From: a virus
Reading direction: 5' to 3' (one strand)
IMG/VR virus record: IMGVR_UViG_3300045967_000031
Span: 1-30,310 of that record
Length of the DNA stretch: 30,310 bases
Numbering within the stretch: the first letter of the stretch is position 1; every line of letters starts with the position of its first letter. This document shows positions 21,196-29,395 of the stretch, piece by piece. Both the position numbers and the translations under genes were made by a program. A model generated the notes under the pieces. The model did no database searches. It saw nothing but the letters and a program-made list of their open reading frames with translations, and had not been told where the DNA came from.

Positions 21196-21699
21196 GCAAA
21201 TCGGACCGATCAATTCTACGCAGCCGAAGCCGCGATCCACGGCTACGGCGCGCAGCTCATGGTGGGCGACGGTGCAACACCGACCGAAGGGTTCGAAGCC
21301 GTCGCCACACTCGTCACGATCACGCCGGGCGAGATGTCGACGGAGGACATCGACCGGACGCACCTCAGAAGCCCTGACGCGCACAAGGAACATATGCCGG
21401 GGATGCGCGACTCTGGCGCCTTCGAGGTCGAGGGGATCTGGCTGCCGCTCGAGGAGAGCCAGAACAACGACGGCGGCGGATCCGGGTCGTTCGCGACTGG
21501 TGGCCTGATCTCGATGTGGCGCGATCGCCAGATCCGCAACTTCAAGATCGTCCTCTTCGCCGACGGCTCGCCGTCGATCGAGTGGCCGTTCCGCGGGTAT
21601 GTCTCCCAGTTCCAACCAGGGGAGATCACGACCGAGGACAAGATCAACTTCACGGCCGGATTCCAGCCGACGGAAGCGTACGACGAAGCATTGCCGTAG
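21193..21699 (+). CDS. Major tail tube protein, 168 aa
   Basis: The protein has ATLVTITPGEMSTEDIDRTHLRSPDAHKEHMPGMRDSGAFEVEGIW (about 37-81) and later GYVSQFQPGEITTEDKINFTAGFQPT (about 136-160). This matches lambda gpV/TP901 major tail proteins: '--di--p-----diD-Th--s-----e---g--d-g-v-v-g-f' then 'G-v----p-----d-i-f---l-psG'. It forms the tube hexamers. At 168 residues it is short but within range, and has no added C-terminal Ig domain. A perfect 10-bp hairpin covers its stop codon. The strong ribosome binding site fits high expression. Confidence 0.82.
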   Translation: MANRTDQFYAAEAAIHGYGAQLMVGDGATPTEGFEAVATLVTITPGEMSTEDIDRTHLRSPDAHKEHMPGMRDSGAFEVEGIWLPLEESQNNDGGGSGSFATGGLISMWRDRQIRNFKIVLFADGSPSIEWPFRGYVSQFQPGEITTEDKINFTAGFQPTEAYDEALP

Positions 21700-21716
21700 T
21701 TCGCCCACTACGGCAA
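21691..21716 (+). terminator. Perfect 10-bp hairpin over the major tail stop codon
   Basis: TTGCCGTAGT (21691-21700) pairs with ACTACGGCAA (21707-21716) around a 6-base loop. The stop TAG (21697-21699) lies in the left arm. A second inverted repeat (CGCCCAC 21702-21708 with GTGGGCG 21719-21725) overlaps it and would be mutually exclusive. No U-run follows. Confidence 0.6.
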
Positions 21717-21721
21717 TCGTG

Positions 21722-21761
21722 GGCGGCGCGTCGTCGGTCCTCAGGCTGGCGGCGCGTCGTC
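21722..21761. repeat. 14-bp direct repeat between tail tube and chaperone genes
   Basis: GGCGGCGCGTCGTC occurs at 21722-21735 and again at 21748-21761, start to start 26 bases apart, inside a 99-base intergenic gap. It may be regulatory or a leftover of duplication. Confidence 0.55.
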
Positions 21762-21794
21762 CGCCTTTTCATGGGGCGACTGAAAAGGACGGAC
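21759..21794 (+). terminator. Hairpin upstream of the chaperone start
   Basis: GTCCGCCTTTTCA (21759-21771) pairs with TGAAAAGG-A-CGGAC (21781-21794), 13 pairs with one bulged A, around a 9-base loop. It ends 4 bases before GTG 21799 and would cover or replace the Shine-Dalgarno (AAAAGGA), so it could limit chaperone translation relative to the tail tube protein. Confidence 0.5.
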
Positions 21795-21798
21795 TGAC

Positions 21799-22218
21799 GT
21801 GGCAACGACGAACGAAGCGAATCCGCATCGCGGCGAGGTCGACTTCCCGGTACGCAACGCCGGAGGCGACATCGAGCGCAATTACATCTTGAAGCTCAGT
21901 CTCAACGCCGGCGCGGCGCTGCAGAAGAAGTTCAAGGGGAAGCCGATGGGCGAGATCGTGGCTGGGCTCGACAAGATGGACTTCGACACGATCAAGGAGC
22001 TCGCCTTCATGCTCCTGCAGAAACATCACGCCGACGAGGTGACGACGCCGGACAAGGCCGGGGACGTCGTCGACGACGGCGGCGGGATCGTGAAGTTCGC
22101 CGAGGCGTTCAAGGCGCTGCTCGGTGTGAAGGATGCGAGCGAGGGTAATGGAAACCCTCAGACGGCTCAGACGTCGACTTCGGGCAGCTCTACGTCAACG
22201 CCCGGCGCGCCGGCCTGA
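21799..22218 (+). CDS. Tail assembly chaperone (gpG-like), 139 aa
   Basis: MATTNEANPHRGEVDFPV then YILKLSLNAGAALQKKFKG, DFDTIKELAFMLLQKHH and FAEAFKALLGV match the tail assembly chaperones that sit between tail tube and tape measure ('---------i-f----f-l-l---A--aie---g-------l-----d----l---l-----'). They coat the tape measure during tail assembly. The C-terminus after about residue 118 (TAQTSTSGSSTSTPGAPA) is low complexity, as is usual where a frameshift makes the longer form. Start is GTG 21799; a hairpin overlaps its upstream region. Confidence 0.75.
   Translation: MATTNEANPHRGEVDFPVRNAGGDIERNYILKLSLNAGAALQKKFKGKPMGEIVAGLDKMDFDTIKELAFMLLQKHHADEVTTPDKAGDVVDDGGGIVKFAEAFKALLGVKDASEGNGNPQTAQTSTSGSSTSTPGAPA
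22152..22158 (+). promoter_or_regulatory. Candidate -1 programmed frameshift site A-AAC-CCT
   Basis: The heptamer AAACCCT fits the X-XXY-YYZ rule in the zero frame of the chaperone (codons AAC CCT slip to AAA CCC). The -1 frame has a TAA just before it (22146-22148) and is then open to 22541. The resulting protein would be about 247 residues, like lambda gpGT. Confidence 0.65.
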
Positions 22219-22541
22219 GCGGGGGCGATGCCTTCTGGGACTTGTCGGCGATCGAAGTCACGCACGAGATCGAGGCGGCGCGGCTGCGACGGATCGACCA
22301 GATGAACGCGTCGATCTTTCACGCGTGGCAGATCGAGAACATCAAGGCCCTGACGAAGAAGACGGAACGCAAGGTCGGGAAGAAAACGCAGATCAAGATC
22401 ACGCTACCGAAGCTGGAGAAGCTGTTGATCCCTGATCAGGAAAAGAAGCATCAGACCGTCGGCGAGATGCGCGGGGCACTGGCGGTGCTCTCGGCGCGTA
22501 CCGGGTTCCCGCTGAAGAAGGCGCCGCCGCGTGGCGACTAA
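22158..22541 (+). CDS. Frameshift extension of the tail assembly chaperone (gpT-like)
   Basis: This is the -1 frame after the slip site. It reads SDVDFGQLYVNARRAGLSGG, then DAFWDLSAIEVTHEIEAARLR, typical of the T part of phage GT chaperones ('--------A---G-s---fw-ltp-E--------------'). It continues with helical, Lys-rich sequence to TAA 22539-22541. Translation from the first later start, TTG 22242, would lose the conserved first 28 residues, so frameshifting from the upstream gene is the better explanation. It overlaps the tape measure start by 11 bases, and the T part normally contacts the tape measure. Confidence 0.65.
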   Translation, partial: SDGSDVDFGQLYVNARRAGLSGGDAFWDLSAIEVTHEIEAARLRRIDQMNASIFHAWQIENIKALTKKTERKVGKKTQIKITLPKLEKLLIPDQEKKHQTVGEMRGALAVLSARTGFPLKKAPPRGD

Positions 22542-25320
22542 CATCACCGTAGGCGTCCTGCGGGCGCTGCTGACGCTCGATACCGCGCAGTTCCAGAGCG
22601 GGATGCGGGAGTCTGCCGGGTCGGCGAAGAAGTTCGAAGGCCAGCTCCGCAGCATCGGCGGGAACATGACGCAGATCGGCGGCACGCTGACGGCCGCCGT
22701 CACCTTGCCGATCGTCGCGGCGTTTGGTGGTGCGACGAAGGCCGCGATCGACTTCGAGTCGAGTTTCGCCGGCGTCCGCAAAACCGTCGACGCGTCCGAG
22801 GCCGAATTCGCGGCCATGTCCGAGCAGTTCCGCGGCCTGTCGAAGGAGATCCCGGTCAGCGTCCACGAGTTGAATCGACTCGGCGAGGCGGCCGGGGCGC
22901 TCGGCATTCCGAAGGAAGACGTGATCGAGTTCGCGGAAGTGATGGCGAAGCTCGGCGTCACCACGAACGTCACCTCCGACCAGGCCGCCGAGAGCATCGC
23001 CAAGATCCAGAACATCTTTGGCGCGTCCGGGAAGTTTACCGAGGAGTTCGCGTCGACGCTCGTCGACCTCGGGAACAAAGGGGCGTCGACCGAAGCCGAG
23101 ATCCTCGCGCTCGCGACACGGATCGCGTCAGCCGGCAATACCGTCGGGATGACGCAGGCGCAGGTCCTCGGGTTCTCGTCGGCGATCGCCAATGTCGGCA
23201 TGGAGGCAGAGGCGGGCGGCTCGGCGTTCTCGCGTGTCGTGCTCAGCATCTCGCAGGCCATCACCGCAGGCGGCGCAGAGCTCGCGCGGTTCGCGCAAGT
23301 CGCCGGAATGTCGACGCAGCAGTTCGCGACGCTCTTCCAGACGGACGCAGCCGGCGCGGTGACGGCGTTCATCGGCGGACTCGGTCGAATCAAACAGAGT
23401 GGGGGCGACCTCAACGCGACACTCAACGCGCTCGGCTTCACGGAGATCCGGCAGTCCGATCTGCTCCGTCGACTCGCCGGGGCGAGCGATATGGTCGGCC
23501 TATCGCTGCAGACGGCGAACACGGCGTGGCAGCAGAACACGGCACTGTCGGCCGAGGCCGAGAAGCGGTTCGTCACGTTTCAATCGCAGCTGACGATCTT
23601 CTGGAATCGCCTCACGGACATCGGGATCACGCTCGGCACGGCGCTGCTGCCGGTCCTCACGGCCTTTCTGAACATCCTCGGCGCGATCATGCCGGTGATC
23701 GAATTCCTCGCGCAGTCGTTCGCGGCGATGCCGATGCCGATGCAACTCATGGCGATCGGCTTGGCGGGACTCGTGGCGGCGATCGGTCCGCTCCTGCTGA
23801 TCGGCGGACAACTGGCGATGGGCCTGGCCGCGCTGATCGGCCTCGGCGGATTCGCCGGCGTCACGGCGGCGATGACGGCGGTCGCGACGTTCATTACGGG
23901 CGGGCTCACCGCGGCCTTCACGATGATCCTGCCGTGGCTCGGTCCGGTCGGGCTGATCGCTGCCGGCGTGACGGCGATCGTCCTCGCGTGGAAGTACTGG
24001 GATCAGATCGTCGCGTTCTTCCAGGGCGCGTGGCAGTTCGTCGTCCAGAACTTGACGAAGGTTCCGGACCTGTTGCTGCTGCTACTCGGGCCGATCGGTC
24101 AGGTCGCGCTCGCGTTCAAGCACTGGGACACGATCGCCGCGATCGCGCAAACCGTGTATACCGCGGTGAAGACGTGGCTCGTCGACAAGTTCAACGCGAT
24201 CGTCGACTCCATCAGGCAGAAGGTCGCGGCGGTGACCGGGTTCTTCCGCGACATGTACATCAAGGTCGTCGGGCAGTCCTACGTCCCGGACATGGTCACC
24301 GGGATCGGCTACGAGTTCGGACGCCTGGACGATCTCATGGTCGAGCCGACGCGGCAGTCGACGTCGGTCGTCGGGACGATGTTCCGGAGCCTGTCGGACG
24401 AAGTCAATAACGTCGTCCGCGACATGCTGCGCCAGGTGTCCTCGACGCTCACCGGATGGCTCGACGGGTTTATGCCGTCGTGGGCGGCGCAGCTGCTCGG
24501 AGGCGTCGCGGATGCCGTGATGAGCGGCCTCACGGAGCGGCTCCTGCCTGGCCTGTCAGGGTTCGGCGGCGGCGGACTGTTCGGCGGCGGCGGCGCGGGA
24601 GGGCTGATCGGGAAGATCCCGGGCCTCGGCGGTCTCATGGGCGGCGGCGCTGGCGGCGGTCTCGCCAGTGGCGCGGCGATCAACGCGCAGACGGCGGCAC
24701 TCGGCGGCGGCGCCGGCGGCGGGATGGGCGCGCTCGGCGCGTTCTTCACGAATCCCTTCACGCTCGCCGGCGCGGCCGGTGTCGCGCTGGGACTCGGCAT
24801 CTGGAAGAAGGGCCTCTTCCGCGGCGGCGAAGAGGCGCTGAAGGTCTCGCCACGGCGCGATCAGTTCTTCGCGCAGTTCGGCGATATCCAGAATCGCGGC
24901 GAAGGCGGCGCCGCGTGGAACCTGGCGTCGCGGCTGGTCGCACTCGGACAGGGTGAAGGCGGCGGGCCGCTGTTCGCGGCCCTGCAGAAGGCCGACACCG
25001 TCGCGCAGTGGGACCAGGCGCAGGCGTCCGTCGTCGCGGTGCTGAAGCGTGCGGGGATGGCCGTGCGGTCCTTCGCGCAGGGCGGGTTCATTCCACCGGG
25101 TGTCGTGACGCCGGCGATCCTGCACGGCGGATCGTCAGGTGAGATCGTGGCGCCGCTCGACAAGATGCGGACGGTCGTCACGTTCGCCCCCACGATCGTC
25201 GCCTGGGATGGCGCGGACGTGAAGCGCGCGATGCCGGCGCTGATTCGCGAGCTCAAGATGGCCATGCTCCTGAACACCGACGGCCTGAACACGGCGCAAC
25301 GGCGGGCGCTCGAGGCCTGA
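22531..25320 (+). CDS. Tape measure protein (TP901 family), 929 aa
   Basis: This sets tail length and is threaded inside the tube. Residues about 1-330 are the TP901 core: AFGGATKAAIDFESSFAGVRKTVD (about 68-92), IPVSVHELNRLGEAAGALGI, GVTTNVTSDQAAESIAKIQNIFG and FTEIRQSDLLRRLAG. A strongly hydrophobic middle (about 365-500) contains several possible membrane segments. A Gly-rich stretch (FGGGGLFGGGGAGGLIGKI and on, about 675-735) and SFAQGGFIPPGVVTPAILHGGSSGEIVAPLDK near the C-terminus are also family features ('---GG-------alVGE-GpElv-p'). No peptidase or lysozyme domain is visible. GTG 22531 overlaps the frameshift product. Confidence 0.93.
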   Translation: MATNITVGVLRALLTLDTAQFQSGMRESAGSAKKFEGQLRSIGGNMTQIGGTLTAAVTLPIVAAFGGATKAAIDFESSFAGVRKTVDASEAEFAAMSEQFRGLSKEIPVSVHELNRLGEAAGALGIPKEDVIEFAEVMAKLGVTTNVTSDQAAESIAKIQNIFGASGKFTEEFASTLVDLGNKGASTEAEILALATRIASAGNTVGMTQAQVLGFSSAIANVGMEAEAGGSAFSRVVLSISQAITAGGAELARFAQVAGMSTQQFATLFQTDAAGAVTAFIGGLGRIKQSGGDLNATLNALGFTEIRQSDLLRRLAGASDMVGLSLQTANTAWQQNTALSAEAEKRFVTFQSQLTIFWNRLTDIGITLGTALLPVLTAFLNILGAIMPVIEFLAQSFAAMPMPMQLMAIGLAGLVAAIGPLLLIGGQLAMGLAALIGLGGFAGVTAAMTAVATFITGGLTAAFTMILPWLGPVGLIAAGVTAIVLAWKYWDQIVAFFQGAWQFVVQNLTKVPDLLLLLLGPIGQVALAFKHWDTIAAIAQTVYTAVKTWLVDKFNAIVDSIRQKVAAVTGFFRDMYIKVVGQSYVPDMVTGIGYEFGRLDDLMVEPTRQSTSVVGTMFRSLSDEVNNVVRDMLRQVSSTLTGWLDGFMPSWAAQLLGGVADAVMSGLTERLLPGLSGFGGGGLFGGGGAGGLIGKIPGLGGLMGGGAGGGLASGAAINAQTAALGGGAGGGMGALGAFFTNPFTLAGAAGVALGLGIWKKGLFRGGEEALKVSPRRDQFFAQFGDIQNRGEGGAAWNLASRLVALGQGEGGGPLFAALQKADTVAQWDQAQASVVAVLKRAGMAVRSFAQGGFIPPGVVTPAILHGGSSGEIVAPLDKMRTVVTFAPTIVAWDGADVKRAMPALIRELKMAMLLNTDGLNTAQRRALEA

Positions 25321-25321
25321 G

Positions 25322-26113
25322 ATGTTCGGACGCTACGCGCTCCCGTCGGACGATTACGCGGGACTCTCGAGCAGTGTGTCGGCGAGTGCCGAGGATCCGG
25401 AATATCCGGCCGGGAACCTCGTCGCGCTCGCGAATACCGGGCACCTGAACCTCCCGAGCCGTCCGGCGAAGCTGGTCTCGAGCTCCGGGTCGTGGACGGT
25501 GTCGTTCGATGCGCCGGTGACGGTCGAAGCGGCCGCGCTCATCTATCACGACCTCGACGCCGGTCTCGACGTCACGATCAACGGCGAGCCGATCATCATC
25601 CCGCCGCACATCGAGGGCGGGATCGCAAACGTGACGCCCGAGACGGTTAACGCCTGGGTCGAATTCGACACGCCGTTGACGGCGTCGAGTTTCACGCTCT
25701 CGATCAACGAGGCCAACAGTCTCGACGTCGTCGTCGGACGACTGCTCCTGATCGGGACACTCCGGCAGCTCGAGACGGACGTCCGATGGGGCGAAGAAGA
25801 GATGGAGGACTTCGGCCTGATCGAGCATCCGACTGAGCTCGGCGTCGAGACGATGTACGACCTCCCGGGCCGTCGTCGTGCGTTCGCTGGCGAGCTGAAG
25901 GTCCGCGACTCTGAGGCGCCGAGTTTGATCTCGCTCGCCCGATCCGCGCGAGGCCGGATCCTGCCGTGGCTCCTGATTCCCGATGAGGACATCAACGACG
26001 CGTGGCTCGTGCGATTCGAGGAGTCACGATGGAGTCGGACGCGTGAGACGATCAACTTCAATAGCTTCCCGTTTCGCGTGCGCGAGTTGTCGCGCGGTCT
26101 CCCCTGGCCGTGA
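25322..26113 (+). CDS. Distal tail / minor tail protein, 263 aa
   Basis: The N-terminal half (about 15-150) reads like a galactose-binding beta-sandwich ('NL-------P----------w-v-fd--v-vea-aliyh'): SSGSWTVSFDAPVTVEAAALIYHDLD. The C-terminal half has MYDLPGRRRAFAGELKVRDSEAPSLISL and INFNSFPFRVRELSRGLPWP, as in minor tail proteins that close the tube. It lies directly after the tape measure, the usual place for a distal-tail protein. No enzyme motif is seen. Its stop overlaps the small gene that follows. Confidence 0.55.
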   Translation: MFGRYALPSDDYAGLSSSVSASAEDPEYPAGNLVALANTGHLNLPSRPAKLVSSSGSWTVSFDAPVTVEAAALIYHDLDAGLDVTINGEPIIIPPHIEGGIANVTPETVNAWVEFDTPLTASSFTLSINEANSLDVVVGRLLLIGTLRQLETDVRWGEEEMEDFGLIEHPTELGVETMYDLPGRRRAFAGELKVRDSEAPSLISLARSARGRILPWLLIPDEDINDAWLVRFEESRWSRTRETINFNSFPFRVRELSRGLPWP

Positions 26114-26292
26114 GTCGGAATAGCACCGCCGGCCGGGCGACACTGACGACGGCCGAACGGGCCGCCGTGTTGGCGCTGCTCGACGGGACGCCTGAGGGAG
26201 AGGATCGCGCCTTCAAGGAGCAACTCCGGATCGCGCGCAGCAAGATCAAAGAGACGCGACAGGCACGACGCGAGCGAGGGCGCGGCCAGTAG
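26110..26292 (+). CDS. Small helical protein, 60 aa
   Basis: It reads MSRNSTAGRATLTTAERAAVLALLDG then a basic helix (EQLRIARSKIKETRQARRERGRGQ). GTG 26110 overlaps the previous stop and its TAG directly precedes the next ATG, so it is tightly packed in the operon. The family is unknown. The charged helix may contact nucleic acid or another tail protein. Confidence 0.5.
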   Translation: MSRNSTAGRATLTTAERAAVLALLDGTPEGEDRAFKEQLRIARSKIKETRQARRERGRGQ

Positions 26293-27684
26293 ATGCCTCC
26301 CCCTGCCAGTTACGTCGACATCGATACGATCCCGTTCGCGGCCGTCGTGACGCAGGCGGCCTTCAACGTCGCGAACGAGCGATGGTTCCGTCTCGTCCTC
26401 GCGTCCGATGCCGTCGCCGGGTTCTTCACGGAGATCGGGGGGACCTTCACGCCGCGGTATGACCTCTTCGAGGACGACGGATCGACGCTCGTCCGGACGA
26501 TCAATAACGCCAACAATAACGCCTGGAACTTCCCGCTCGAGTCTGGGACCTACTACCTGCAGGTGCGGAAGTTCGGGGGCGGCGCCTCGAACTTCGACTT
26601 TACCTTCCACGCCGACACGCGGCCGCTCGACGGGTTCACGGTGCCGGAGGACGCGATCGTCATCAATGACGATACCGGGCTGTTTCCGGCGACCGTGATG
26701 CAGATGGACGGGACCGTCGTCGGGTATCTGCGGATGCCGGCGGGCGAGATCGGCGGGTCGCTGCCGACGGGCGAGTCGATCTGGCAGGATCGCTTCGGTC
26801 GGCGCGCGGCGTCGGGGACGCTGGCCGTCTTCGACAATACCGGCGCCTATGTCGACTCGACGTCGCAGACGTTTTCGGACTTCCCGATCCCGGTCTCGAT
26901 CACGGGCTCCGATACCGACTTCTATGCACACGAGCCGACGACGGGCAACGTCTATCGCATCACGACCGCGGGCGCGGTGACGCTCGTCGCCACGATTCCG
27001 CAGGCGACAGCGATCGGCGTCTCGGCGGACGGGACGGTCCTCTACTACGTCGACGCGACGGACTACCTGACGCTCTTCGACGCCAGCGATCACGTGATCC
27101 ACCGCTGGGATCTGGTCAACGACGAGGCCGATCCGGACTTCTACACCTACGCGGGACTCGCGACCGACGTCGGCGGCCTCGCGGTGACGGCCAACTTCTG
27201 GCCGGCCGAGATCCTCGAGCTCCCAGACGGCTCCGTCGTCACCTGGGCGCGGAACGAGGACGACGCCGAAGACGTGCTGCTCCACCTCTCGAGCGGCGGC
27301 ACGCTCCTGCACTCGTACACCTACGCACACGCGAGCCGGCAGATCAATCACCTGGGGCGGCCGCCCGGCGGCGGGTCCGATCACATCAACGTCTGGTTCT
27401 ATACGCCCGACGACGATACGGCGCGGTTCGCGCTCGTGCTGCTCGCCGACGGATCCGAGGTCGAGTTCTTCGATACGTCCATGTTCACGCAAGGCCGGAA
27501 CATGGAGGCGAATACACAGCAACTCTTCGGGCCGTCGACGTCCTGCACGATGGTGACGCTGCTCTTCACGGAGGTGCCGAGCGAGGCGTCGGAGGGCAGC
27601 GGCAGCGTCGGCGATCCGGAACCGGTGCCGACCGGCGCGATCGGGCCGATCTCGTGGATCGAGTGGCCGGAGGCCGACGACTAG
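26293..27684 (+). CDS. Large beta-rich tail protein with PPC-like N-terminus, 463 aa
   Basis: Residues about 15-105 read RWFRLVLASDAVAGFFTE, YDLFEDDGSTLVRTI and PLESGTYYLQVRKFGGG, the pattern of a bacterial pre-peptidase C-terminal (PPC) beta-sandwich. The middle and C-terminal parts (about 190-430) repeat short strand groups such as TDFYAHEPTTGNVYRITTAG, AIGVSADGTVLYYVD and EILELPDGSVVTWAR, which suggest a beta-propeller like those of surface-binding proteins. Its position after the distal tail gene favours a tail-tip or receptor-recognition role. This is inference; no catalytic motif is present. Confidence 0.55.
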   Translation: MPPPASYVDIDTIPFAAVVTQAAFNVANERWFRLVLASDAVAGFFTEIGGTFTPRYDLFEDDGSTLVRTINNANNNAWNFPLESGTYYLQVRKFGGGASNFDFTFHADTRPLDGFTVPEDAIVINDDTGLFPATVMQMDGTVVGYLRMPAGEIGGSLPTGESIWQDRFGRRAASGTLAVFDNTGAYVDSTSQTFSDFPIPVSITGSDTDFYAHEPTTGNVYRITTAGAVTLVATIPQATAIGVSADGTVLYYVDATDYLTLFDASDHVIHRWDLVNDEADPDFYTYAGLATDVGGLAVTANFWPAEILELPDGSVVTWARNEDDAEDVLLHLSSGGTLLHSYTYAHASRQINHLGRPPGGGSDHINVWFYTPDDDTARFALVLLADGSEVEFFDTSMFTQGRNMEANTQQLFGPSTSCTMVTLLFTEVPSEASEGSGSVGDPEPVPTGAIGPISWIEWPEADD

Positions 27685-27685
27685 C

Positions 27686-29395
27686 ATGTTCATTTACTCC
27701 GATCTCGACCTCGCGGATCCCGAGTCGTATTACGGCGGCTTCAAGGAAGGCCGCGTCATGCAGTGGGGCACCGCGGAACGCGCGATGTCCTCACGCTTCA
27801 CCGGCGACTGGACGGGCTCGCAGTTCAATCTCAAGGTGTCGGATTACGACCGCTCGATCCGGCAGCGGTTCGCGAGTACGACCGAGCGCATCTGGACGCA
27901 GCCGCTCACCGTCCGGATGACGAATCGGATCAACCGTGCCGCGCTCGGCGCGCCGTACACGGTCTTCAACGGCGTGATCGTGAGCGCGCAGCCAGGCGAC
28001 GGCCTGACCTGGGACTTCACGCTCTCCGACTTCGTCTCGTCGCGGCTGCTGACCGACTCCGGGATGATCCCGTGGCGGATGATCAAGGACGGCTTCCTCG
28101 AGCAGATGGACGAGGTCGCCGAGGTCCTCGATCGCGAAATGCCGGAGCCGATCATTTACGGCCGGCACCTGCGGATCCCGGACGAGACGCCCCCCGTCGG
28201 TGCCGGATTCGTCTACGAGCCGATGTACCTCGGGATCATGGGCGGCCAACATCTTTGGCTGATCGCTGGGCACGCGTGCGCGAATACCGGGCCGCTCTAT
28301 ATCGACGGCGAGGAGACGACCGGGGCCTTCATCATTCCCGGGCCTGGCGACTTCGAGGACTTTGTCTCCGACACCTTCGGCGACACGCGGCGCTATACGC
28401 TGCTCCGCGCGCCGGTCGGTGACGAGCTCGCGGACGAGACCGCGCGCGGCGATCACGAGATCGCGATCGCGGTCGACGGCATCGAGCCGAACGGCGACGG
28501 CTCCGGCGAGGTCATCACGGACCGGTTCGAGCAATACAAGCATTTCCTGATCAACTTCGTGTGTCATCGAGGGCAGGCGTCGTACCAGTCCGGCGCGTGG
28601 CTGACGAATCCCGAGTGGAATATCCAGTTCGAGGACACGCCGATCCTGATGGTCGACGAGCAGTCGTTCGACGACGGGAGCGCGATCGCCTTCACCTGCC
28701 TCGACGACGGGTACATCGGCGCGGCCATCATCGGCGCGCGCGCCGGCGACCGCTCGAGCGCGAAACGGTGGATCGCCGAGTGGAACCGGTCGTGCCGGGC
28801 GCAATTTGGGATCACCCGGTACGGGCAGATGCGGATCGCACTCCTGCATCCGACGCAGGCGATCAAGGATGCGGCCGTCCTCTATACCGGCGCCTACGAG
28901 ATCCTGCGTGACAGTTTCCAGCCGGGCGACGTCGGCTGGCAGGATCACTGCAACATTCTCCCGGCGCGCGGCGACTACGAGCACGTCTCCGGCCAATGGA
29001 AGACAAACGTGATCAATCGCCACGATCAGTCGCTCGCCGACTACGGGATCGAGATCCCGGGCGACACGCGCGACTACCCCTTCGCACCGGGGATCACGCA
29101 CATCAATCACCTGGCGGTGCTCGAGGGGCGCGTCCGCGCCTATCCGCGCTGGCGGATCGCCTTCGACGGGACGGTTGGGCCGGATCCGGTGACGCTTGAC
29201 TCGCCGGGGTACCGGGAGCTCGGCGACTACATCCGGTATACGCATCATGCCGCGATCGGTGAGCCGGATCAGATCCGACTCGCGCAGATCGAGCGCATCC
29301 AAGTCAACCCAGGGACGCGGAAGGTCCGGATCGTCGCCTTCGACTGCGAGGACCTGATCGACTTTGACGCGCCTGACGACGGGTCGCCGGCCTGA
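27686..29395 (+). CDS. Tail hub / baseplate-type protein, 569 aa
   Basis: The first 130 residues contain FIYSDLDLADPESYYGGFKEGRVMQW, FTGDWTGSQFNLKVSDYDRSIR and PYTVFNGVIVSAQPGDGLTWDFTLSDFVSSRL, a strand-rich opening like that of hub proteins at the tail tip. The middle has long, low-homology strands (e.g. HLWLIAGHACANTGPLYIDG). The C-terminal region includes HINHLAVLEGRVRAYPRWRIAFD and PDQIRLAQIERIQVNPGTRKVRI, again hub-like. It overlaps the next gene by one base (TGATG). I am fairly confident it is tail-structural but not of its exact name. Confidence 0.55.
   Translation: MFIYSDLDLADPESYYGGFKEGRVMQWGTAERAMSSRFTGDWTGSQFNLKVSDYDRSIRQRFASTTERIWTQPLTVRMTNRINRAALGAPYTVFNGVIVSAQPGDGLTWDFTLSDFVSSRLLTDSGMIPWRMIKDGFLEQMDEVAEVLDREMPEPIIYGRHLRIPDETPPVGAGFVYEPMYLGIMGGQHLWLIAGHACANTGPLYIDGEETTGAFIIPGPGDFEDFVSDTFGDTRRYTLLRAPVGDELADETARGDHEIAIAVDGIEPNGDGSGEVITDRFEQYKHFLINFVCHRGQASYQSGAWLTNPEWNIQFEDTPILMVDEQSFDDGSAIAFTCLDDGYIGAAIIGARAGDRSSAKRWIAEWNRSCRAQFGITRYGQMRIALLHPTQAIKDAAVLYTGAYEILRDSFQPGDVGWQDHCNILPARGDYEHVSGQWKTNVINRHDQSLADYGIEIPGDTRDYPFAPGITHINHLAVLEGRVRAYPRWRIAFDGTVGPDPVTLDSPGYRELGDYIRYTHHAAIGEPDQIRLAQIERIQVNPGTRKVRIVAFDCEDLIDFDAPDDGSPA

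Noticed and set aside
25546-27693. Long open frames on the minus strand (for example 25546-27693, 27791-29401, 1005-2132, 9299-10705)
   Set aside because: They lie opposite well-supported + strand genes, are Arg/Asp-rich without motifs, and are expected as shadows in high G+C DNA with strong codon bias.
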